A stretch of 8,325 bases of DNA from Pseudopedobacter sp. (GTDB lineage: Bacteria; Bacteroidota; Bacteroidia; Sphingobacteriales; Sphingobacteriaceae), in NCBI GenBank assembly GCA_014378285.1, contig JACMNZ010000003.1, forward strand, positions 1 to 8,325, read 5' to 3'. Within the stretch, counting starts at the first letter, position 1. Every line of letters starts with the position of its first letter. Shown here piece by piece: positions 5,805 through 8,325 of this stretch. The notes beneath the pieces are model-generated. The model ran no database searches. It saw only the letters and a program-made list of their open reading frames with translations, and was not told the DNA's origin. Position numbers and translations under genes: made by a program.

Positions 5805-7730
5805 TTACAAAGCAATTATTGATCCAAAATTTTTCCAAACAGCGGCAGCTTTATAATTTGACACTGAATTGGAAGGTACTTTTAAAGATGCACTACCGAG
5901 ATTTACAAATTGAAAGACACTTGCATCTATTGTTAAAGGAGTAACTATATTCGCAGTTACATTTTTTAAACCATTGCAATTGTAAAATGCGCCATTTCCA
6001 ATACTTGTTATACTATTTGGGATGATAACGTTTGTTAGGGAACTACATCCAAAAAAGGTTTCATCTGAAATTTTTGTTACTGTATTTGGAAATTCAAAAC
6101 TAGTAATACTATAACAATTACCAAAAGCAGTTTTTCCAATTTCTCTTGTTCCAACGGGAAGAACTACTTTAATCAAACTACTACAATTATAAAAAGCGAT
6201 TTCAGGTATTGAGGTAACGCCATTTGGAATGGTAATTTCACTGATACTATTACAGCCCGCAAAAGCTCCTTTTCCAATACTTGTAACTCCACTTGGGATA
6301 TTAATTTGTGTTAAACTACTGCAGTTATAAAAAACAGTTTCAGCTATACTTGTTATGTTATTTGGCAAAGCAAAATTCTTTAAGCTCGCACAATTTCCAA
6401 AAGCACTGCTTCCTATGCTTGTCATACTGCCTGGCAAACTAATATTTATTAAACTTGCACATCCATAAAAAATTGCATTTCCTATACTTGTAACCCCACT
6501 TGGTATTGTAATATTTGTTAGTTTAGAACACTCATAAAACAAATTTTCTGGCAAAATTGTTAAATTATTCGGAATAACTGCTTTGTTTAAATTAACACAC
6601 ATGCCAAAAGCAGATGATCCTATACTTGTTACAGTTTGCGGGATGATAATTTCTTTTAAAACAGAACACTCATAAAAAGCTGATGAACCAATTGTGGTTA
6701 TATTACTTGGTATTGTGTAGCTATTTAGGTTATTACATGCATAAAAAGTTTCATTTGGTATTTTTGTAAAAGTAGATGGAAATGTTACATTGGTTAAACT
6801 TACACATAAACCAAAGACAGCAGACCCCATATTTGCATTTGCAACACTATTAGGTATTATAACATTGTTTAAACTGCTGCAATCATAAAAAACTGCATTT
6901 CCAATACTTGTTATAGTATTTGGTATCGGTAAAGAAACTAAACTTCTGCAACTAGCAAAAATGCCATCAGATAAATGGGAAGTTCCAGAGGGAATTTTAA
7001 TGTCTGTTAAACTTTTACATTTACCAAAAGCATCGTTGTTAATAATTGTTACAGCGTCAGATATATTGATACTGGTGATTTTATAATCATCATAAAAAGC
7101 AAGTTTTCCTATACTTTTTATATTACTAGGAATAATTACACTTGTTAAATTATAACAATATGCAAACCCTTCATCTGCAATACTTGTTATCGTATAGGTA
7201 ACTCCATTTTTTTCTATTGTTTGAGGTAAGCTCAATATGCCTGATGGTCCGATTTCAGTTTCCTTTTTTACGGACACTTCTTTGTTGATTGAGTTAGTTA
7301 CTGTATATTTTAAAATTCCATCACTAAAAGAAGTTTCTGTAGAGTTGACAGTTACAGTAACAGTGGCCGTAGAAGTATCTCCGTTACCGTCTGTAATTGT
7401 ATAATTAAAAGTATCTGTTCCTATAAAATTAACATTTGGTGAGTAATCTATAGTATCATCTAAGGGATTAGTTGGAGTTCCTCCGTTATTTACAGTGATG
7501 ACTCCGCCGTTAGAGGAAGTGTCTTTAGAAGTGGAAATCGAACCTTTATTAGGACCATCAGTACCAAAGTCATCGTTTAATAATACTTTTATATTAATCT
7601 TTGTTCCTTTAACTGCAGAGGTATTGTCGTCGACAGCTTTAGGAATACCCTTCATATCATCTCCTGAAGGACTGCTACATGATGAAAAAACTAAAGAAAA
7701 AATTGTAAAATAAAGATATGTCTTTTTCAT
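5805..7730 (-). CDS. Surface lipoprotein with a cadherin/Ig-like domain and 18 BspA-type leucine-rich repeats
   Basis: A 641-residue protein. It opens with a lipoprotein signal peptide, hydrophobic about 5-16 and lipobox VFSSC with the lipidated Cys at 18; the acidic GDD a few residues later may help surface export as in Bacteroidota. Residues about 30-130 form one cadherin-like/Ig-like domain (AVDDNTSAVKG start, LLNDD, FNYTITDGNGDTSTATVTVTV-type end). A linker is followed by 18 repeats of the BspA kind (181-596), consensus VTSIGxxAFYxCSSLTxIxIPxx, and a typical BspA C-terminal cap (VPSNSVSNYKAAAVWKNFG). There is no type IX secretion C-terminal domain, which fits lipid anchoring. BspA-like proteins in other bacteria bind host proteins or other cells; here an adhesive or matrix role is inference. 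It lies 157 bases upstream of the polysaccharide unit on the same strand and has its own promoter. Confidence 0.9.
   Translation of the reverse strand: MKKTYLYFTIFSLVFSSCSSPSGDDMKGIPKAVDDNTSAVKGTKINIKVLLNDDFGTDGPNKGSISTSKDTSSNGGVITVNNGGTPTNPLDDTIDYSPNVNFIGTDTFNYTITDGNGDTSTATVTVTVNSTETSFSDGILKYTVTNSINKEVSVKKETEIGPSGILSLPQTIEKNGVTYTITSIADEGFAYCYNLTSVIIPSNIKSIGKLAFYDDYKITSINISDAVTIINNDAFGKCKSLTDIKIPSGTSHLSDGIFASCRSLVSLPIPNTITSIGNAVFYDCSSLNNVIIPNSVANANMGSAVFGLCVSLTNVTFPSTFTKIPNETFYACNNLNSYTIPSNITTIGSSAFYECSVLKEIIIPQTVTSIGSSAFGMCVNLNKAVIPNNLTILPENLFYECSKLTNITIPSGVTSIGNAIFYGCASLINISLPGSMTSIGSSAFGNCASLKNFALPNNITSIAETVFYNCSSLTQINIPSGVTSIGKGAFAGCNSISEITIPNGVTSIPEIAFYNCSSLIKVVLPVGTREIGKTAFGNCYSITSFEFPNTVTKISDETFFGCSSLTNVIIPNSITSIGNGAFYNCNGLKNVTANIVTPLTIDASVFQFVNLGSASLKVPSNSVSNYKAAAVWKNFGSIIAL
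5943..7190 (-). repeat. 18 tandem coding repeats of 69 bp (23 residues) with a three-repeat higher order
   Basis: All units are 23 residues except the sixth, which has 25 (an extra two residues near VANANMGSAVFGLC). The units are diverged at DNA level but keep the IP, SIG, F and C positions; unit 2 lacks the Cys (FYDD). Every third unit early in the array carries AFG/VFG instead of AFY (units 3, 6, 9, 12, later 16), giving an A-B-C pattern of 207 bp four times and then a disturbed A-B-A-C-A-B end. The CCAAAAGC-like blocks on the plus strand near 6121, 6399, 6603, 6811 and 7023 mark this period. Confidence 0.9.
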
Positions 7731-7739
7731 TTTTTTTTA

Positions 7740-7770
7740 CAAATATATTTAAAAATATGACTAATACAAA
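7740..7770 (-). promoter_or_regulatory. Bacteroidota-type promoter of the BspA-like lipoprotein gene
   Basis: Read on the minus strand, TTTG (7767-7770) is followed by a 19-base spacer and TATATTTG (7740-7747), an exact TAnnTTTG match. The -7 box ends only nine bases before the start codon, so the transcript leader would be a few bases of poly-A at most. The next in-frame Met (residue 26) would remove the lipoprotein signal, so the annotated start is kept and a nearly leaderless mRNA is expected. Confidence 0.75.
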
Positions 7771-7787
7771 TAAAACAGTATTAAGAA

Positions 7788-8143
7788 CAGGGCAAACGCA
7801 CACTTTTTTATGTAAAAACAGATAATAGTTATTGATTTACAGTTGTTAAAGTAAATAGTTATTTGTATATCTTTCTAATAATCAATAAATTAACAGCATT
7901 AATACAGATAAAGTATTGATAAGTATTTTTGGTAACGTAGAAGACCATAGATGCCATATAAACCAATAACACAATTTGGTTTAAATCCTTGTTATTGCAA
8001 TAATATCAGTGATTTGTGGAGCAGAAACTTGGAAACAAATGGCAGACTTGGCTTGCTCAAAAGAAGATTTTCTATAGAAATTTCTAAAACTAGAAAAAGG
8101 AATTCCCTCTGATAAGACCATTAATAAAGAAACGATAAAGTAA
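7788..8143 (+). mobile_element. Decayed remnant of an ISAs1-family insertion sequence (left part)
   Basis: The block holds a broken N-terminal part of an ISAs1-type transposase (7889-8143). About 100 bases before it, CAGGGCAAACGCACAC starts at 7788; its CAGGG-like opening and its distance to the transposase frame would suit a left terminal inverted repeat. The right end and catalytic part are missing: no copy of the reverse complement of GGCAAACGCA was found in the window. The proposed left end lies 18 bases beyond the -33 box of the lipoprotein promoter, so the element appears to have landed directly upstream of that promoter. The end assignment is inference from memory of the family. Confidence 0.5.
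7889..8143 (+). pseudogene. ISAs1-family transposase fragment with in-frame stops
   Basis: Reading the frame with codons at 7931 onward gives NVEDHR, then after two stops (7967-7969 and 7982-7984) ILVIAIISVICGAETWKQMA, then ACSKEDFL, a TAG stop (8075-8077), and KFLKLEKGIPSDKTINK, ending at TAA 8141-8143. This follows the order of the N-terminal domain of ISAs1/H-repeat transposases: a VEDPR-like start, a hydrophobic DILxIAxxAVxCGA segment, then FLxLxxGIPSHDTxNR. The four stops, lost His-Asp in GIPSHD (now GIPSDK) and absence of the DDE catalytic region show that it is dead. Family assignment is by motif memory, without a search. Confidence 0.75.
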
Positions 8144-8273
8144 TAAATTATTTGGTTTGATTTTGGTTGTAATTTTTATGAGGTTTTTGCCACTCGCGGT
8201 TTGTTAACAACTATTTACAGAAAGTACTTCAGATTTTAAAAAAAAAATTAGCGATTCATAATTAAACACCTTC

Positions 8274-8296
8274 ATCGCAATGCGATTATTTTTTTT
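8274..8296 (+). terminator. Possible weak intrinsic terminator (plus strand)
   Basis: ATCGC and GCGAT form a five-base stem with loop AAT (8274-8286), followed by TATT and a run of T. The stem is short, and the only plus-strand feature upstream is the dead transposase, so this may instead be a small operator before a gene at the right edge. The rest of 8144-8273 is AT-rich with a run of nine or more A near 8239-8248 and no recognisable gene. Confidence 0.3.
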
Positions 8297-8325
8297 ATGT
8301 CCTTTTTTTATAAAAAAGACAAAAA
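8297..8325 (+). CDS. Possible start of a further gene cut by the right edge
   Basis: An ATG at 8297 opens a frame reading MSFFYKKDK up to the edge. Nine codons are too few to identify a product, and no TAnnTTTG promoter was found in front. The same bases can also be read as an AT-rich imperfect hairpin (GTCC...GAC, 8299-8320), so this call is only a marker for the edge. Confidence 0.15.

Noticed and set aside
5805..5939. Type IX secretion C-terminal sorting domain on the BspA-like protein
   Set aside because: The C-terminus is the usual BspA cap (VPSNSVSNYKAAAVWKNFG) without the T9SS strand pattern or a KxxV-like end; the protein has a lipobox instead.
5943..7190. Regular 69-bp spaced repeats as a possible CRISPR-like array
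   Set aside because: The repeats are in frame, diverged and encode BspA-type leucine-rich repeats; there are no identical repeats with unique spacers.
7851..8218. Inverted pair GTAAATAGTTATT (7851-7863) and AACAACTATTTAC (8206-8218) as terminal repeats of the IS remnant
   Set aside because: The arms match with one mismatch over 13 AT-rich bases, lie inside the better CAGGGC end at 7788 and do not resemble ISAs1 ends; chance is likely.

Overview
The window looks like chromosomal DNA of a Bacteroidota bacterium, most likely Flavobacteriaceae (Flavobacterium-like). The reasons are the very AT-rich sequence, a TTTG-N19-TAnnTTTG promoter of the Bacteroidota sigma type, starts with A-rich leaders and no clear Shine-Dalgarno sequence, a BspA-type leucine-rich-repeat lipoprotein, and a flavobacterial-looking UvrD/PcrA helicase. 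All intact genes lie on the minus strand, so the biological reading order is right to left.

Layout in + coordinates. 1-875: N-terminal 291 residues of a UvrD/PcrA-type helicase whose 3' part lies beyond the left edge. 876-1282: gene-free leader and spacer with a TAnnTTTG motif, a palindrome and a small GC-richer patch of unknown nature. 1283-5647: a tight three-gene unit, transcribed in the order outer-membrane TPR/beta-barrel protein, processive GT2 glycosyltransferase, membrane-anchored GH26-family glycoside hydrolase. 5805-7730: a lipoprotein with a cadherin/Ig-like domain and 18 BspA-type repeats, preceded by the best promoter of the window. 7788-8143: a decayed ISAs1-family insertion sequence remnant on the plus strand. 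8144-8325: an AT-rich edge with a possible terminator and a possible start of a further gene.

The most interesting content is the three-gene unit. An inner-membrane processive synthase, an outer-membrane TPR/porin protein and an exported glycosidase are the minimal parts of a synthase-dependent exopolysaccharide secretion system (the logic of Bcs cellulose, Pga PNAG and Alg alginate). Here the hydrolase is from GH26, a family best known from beta-mannan, beta-1,3-xylan and mixed-linkage glucan breakdown, and no PilZ or other c-di-GMP domain is present. The polymer is therefore unknown and may be a mannan- or glucan-like beta-glycan. The neighbouring surface lipoprotein could be an adhesin used with the same extracellular matrix, but that link rests on position only.

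The module is visibly more AT-rich than the helicase gene beside it, and an IS remnant lies at its other side, so the segment may be an accessory insertion next to a core gene. None of the function assignments was checked by database search; they rest on motifs read by eye.
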